This document shows, piece by piece, positions 62,797-64,000 of a stretch of 64,000 bases of DNA. Numbering within the stretch: position 1 is the stretch's first letter; each line of letters opens with the position of its first letter. Position numbers and translations under genes: made by a program. Where the stretch lies: positions 31,723 through 95,722 of the forward strand of contig NZ_JAGBKM010000012.1 of NCBI RefSeq assembly GCF_017498085.1, written 5' to 3'. The notes below the pieces were generated by a model. That model had not been told where the DNA came from and made no database searches. It saw nothing but the letters and a program-made list of their open reading frames with translations. Source of the stretch: Psychrobacter coccoides. GTDB lineage: Bacteria; Pseudomonadota; Gammaproteobacteria; Pseudomonadales; Moraxellaceae.

Positions 62797-64000
62797 GCCC
62801 AGAAATAATCGGAGCCATCGGCTTACTCATCATGATCATACTGGTCGTCGTCAGAGTCCCCGTCGCCCTCGCCATGCTCGGCGTCGGCCTCGTCGGCTTT
62901 GGCGCCGTCACCAGCTCAGACGGGGCCCTACAAATGCTCAAAGACCTCCCAGTCGACGTCTTAGCCAAGTATGACTTCAGCGCCATCCCACTATTCATTT
63001 TAATGGGCGTCTTTGCCACCCACTCAGGCATGGCCGCCAAACTCTTTGACGCCACCCGCACCATCTTTGGCGGCGTCAGAGGCAGTCTTGGCATCGCCGG
63101 CATCGGATCCTCAGGCATCTTCGCCTCCATCTCAGGCTCCTCCCTTGCCACCGCCTCCACCATGACCCGTGTCGCCTTACCGCAAATGGAGAAATACGGC
63201 TACAAACCCGGCTTTGCCTGCGGCATCCTCGCCGCTGGTGGTACCCTTGGCATCATGATCCCGCCCAGCATCGCCTTACTGGTCTACGCCATCCTCACCG
63301 AACAATCAGTCGGTGACATGTTTATCGCCGGCTTTCTGCCTGGCATCCTTGGCATGGTCATGTACTCCTTGACCGTCATGATCATGGTACGCTGGAAACC
63401 GCACCTCGCCCCGCGCGGCGAGAAGACCCCCTGGAAAGACAAACTGCTGTCCCTAACCGGACTCATCCCCTTTGGCTTTATCTTTGTTCTGATCATTGCC
63501 GGTATCTTCTTTGGCCTGTTTACCCCAACCGAAGGGGCCGCTGTCGGTGCCTTTGCCTCTTGGGCGTATGCTGCTGCCAAAGGCATGCGTATGAGAGGAC
63601 TGAAACAGTCACTGATTGAGACCCTAGCTCTGTCTGCTGTGGTGTTCTTTATGCTACTGGGTGCTGAAGCTTTAGGCTACTTTATCTCAGTCTCCAGACT
63701 GTCTTATTCGTTAGCCACTTGGATTGGTGGTTTGGCCGTCAGTCCGATGATCGTTCTGCTGGCCATCTTGCTGATGTACTTCCTGCTTGGTCTGTTTATG
63801 GATGCGCTCGCCATGTTGGTGATTACCATTCCAGTGGTGTTCCCCATCATTCTAGCCTTGGGCTTTGATCCGATCTGGTTTGGTATCATTGCGGTACTTA
63901 CGGTAGAGCTGGGTCTGATCACGCCGCCGATGGGGATGAATATCTTTGTGATTAAGGCGGTGGCACCGCATATTAAGCTGTCGGAGATGTTTAGGGGGGT
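62793..64000 (+). CDS. TRAP transporter large membrane subunit DctM (cut by window edge)
   Basis: The first 402 codons of DctM, the main translocating subunit, run open to the right edge. The start MSPEIIGAIGLLIMIILVV overlaps dctQ. Family blocks are KYDFSAIPLFILMG, SGIFASISGSSLATASTM, GGTLGIMIPPSIALLVYAI and LFTPTEGAAVGAFAS, and the far part has VELGLITPPMGMNIFV, close to the normal C-terminus (about 425-430 residues). The first two thirds have C-ending codons; the rest drifts to the neighbouring style. Confidence 0.93.
   Translation, partial: MSPEIIGAIGLLIMIILVVVRVPVALAMLGVGLVGFGAVTSSDGALQMLKDLPVDVLAKYDFSAIPLFILMGVFATHSGMAAKLFDATRTIFGGVRGSLGIAGIGSSGIFASISGSSLATASTMTRVALPQMEKYGYKPGFACGILAAGGTLGIMIPPSIALLVYAILTEQSVGDMFIAGFLPGILGMVMYSLTVMIMVRWKPHLAPRGEKTPWKDKLLSLTGLIPFGFIFVLIIAGIFFGLFTPTEGAAVGAFASWAYAAAKGMRMRGLKQSLIETLALSAVVFFMLLGAEALGYFISVSRLSYSLATWIGGLAVSPMIVLLAILLMYFLLGLFMDALAMLVITIPVVFPIILALGFDPIWFGIIAVLTVELGLITPPMGMNIFVIKAVAPHIKLSEMFRG

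Noticed and set aside
1..64000. CRISPR array, prophage, complete insertion sequence, rRNA or tRNA gene
   Set aside because: No regularly spaced repeats, transposase, integrase, phage gene or tRNA cloverleaf was recognised on either strand by eye.

Overview
The window looks like chromosomal DNA of a moderate-GC gammaproteobacterium of the family Moraxellaceae, most likely Psychrobacter. This is inferred from gene content (fused tyrA-aroA downstream of pheA and hisC, a SohB without the usual membrane anchor, an AceI-type exporter) and from the protein sequences; no rRNA or tRNA gene is present to confirm it. Most of the window is well-packed housekeeping DNA.

Layout. Positions 1-3600 (minus strand) hold a surface-glycolipid group: a lipid A-type acyltransferase, two glycosyltransferases and one unknown protein. 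aspS lies upstream of it. sohB follows. Next come four plus-strand genes (7.3-11.9 kb): acyl-CoA dehydrogenase, aminoglycoside-phosphotransferase-like kinase, histidine phosphatase and SDR. These resemble the ACAD10/11 and LvaA/LvaC route for 4-hydroxy fatty acids, and a fatty acyl-CoA ligase is convergent with them. From 14 to 27 kb there are single genes: thioesterase, xthA, argJ, a DUF4377 lipoprotein, sdaA, a uracil/xanthine permease, an EamA transporter, a WG-repeat protein, an alpha/beta hydrolase with rubredoxin, apt and tal. From 27 to 32 kb is the aromatic amino acid group pheA, hisC, tyrA-aroA. From 32 to 46 kb are rarD, folB, folK-like, SDR, a PACE exporter, cysE, ytoQ, trmJ, an Hpt protein, dnaE, dadA-like and ggt. 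From 46 to 52.5 kb are a three-domain fusion (CDP-alcohol phosphatidyltransferase, alpha/beta hydrolase, methyltransferase) and two large lipoproteins of unknown function, one with YDxxG repeats.

From 52.5 kb to the right edge is an accessory catabolic island: a flavin-dependent hydroxylase-like gene (minus strand), an M14 carboxypeptidase, fumarylacetoacetase, a VOC protein, an FAD-dependent aromatic hydroxylase, a DUF2783-type small gene, two tandem DctP binding proteins, DctQ and DctM (cut by the window edge). Three of these genes are broken: the flavin hydroxylase by an exact 76-bp tandem duplication, the FAD hydroxylase by an apparent internal deletion plus a second frameshift, and the small gene by a frameshift. 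The transporter and fumarylacetoacetase remain open. The island therefore looks like an aromatic-acid uptake and degradation locus that has lost its ring-hydroxylation steps.

The most unusual non-coding signal is a family of short elements (about 110-157 bp) with imperfect terminal inverted repeats starting TATATAGTC. I align three related copies and one more divergent relative. One copy sits between exact 13-bp direct repeats, and another supplies the last codons of a thioesterase gene. No transcription regulator gene, CRISPR array, prophage or complete insertion sequence was seen.
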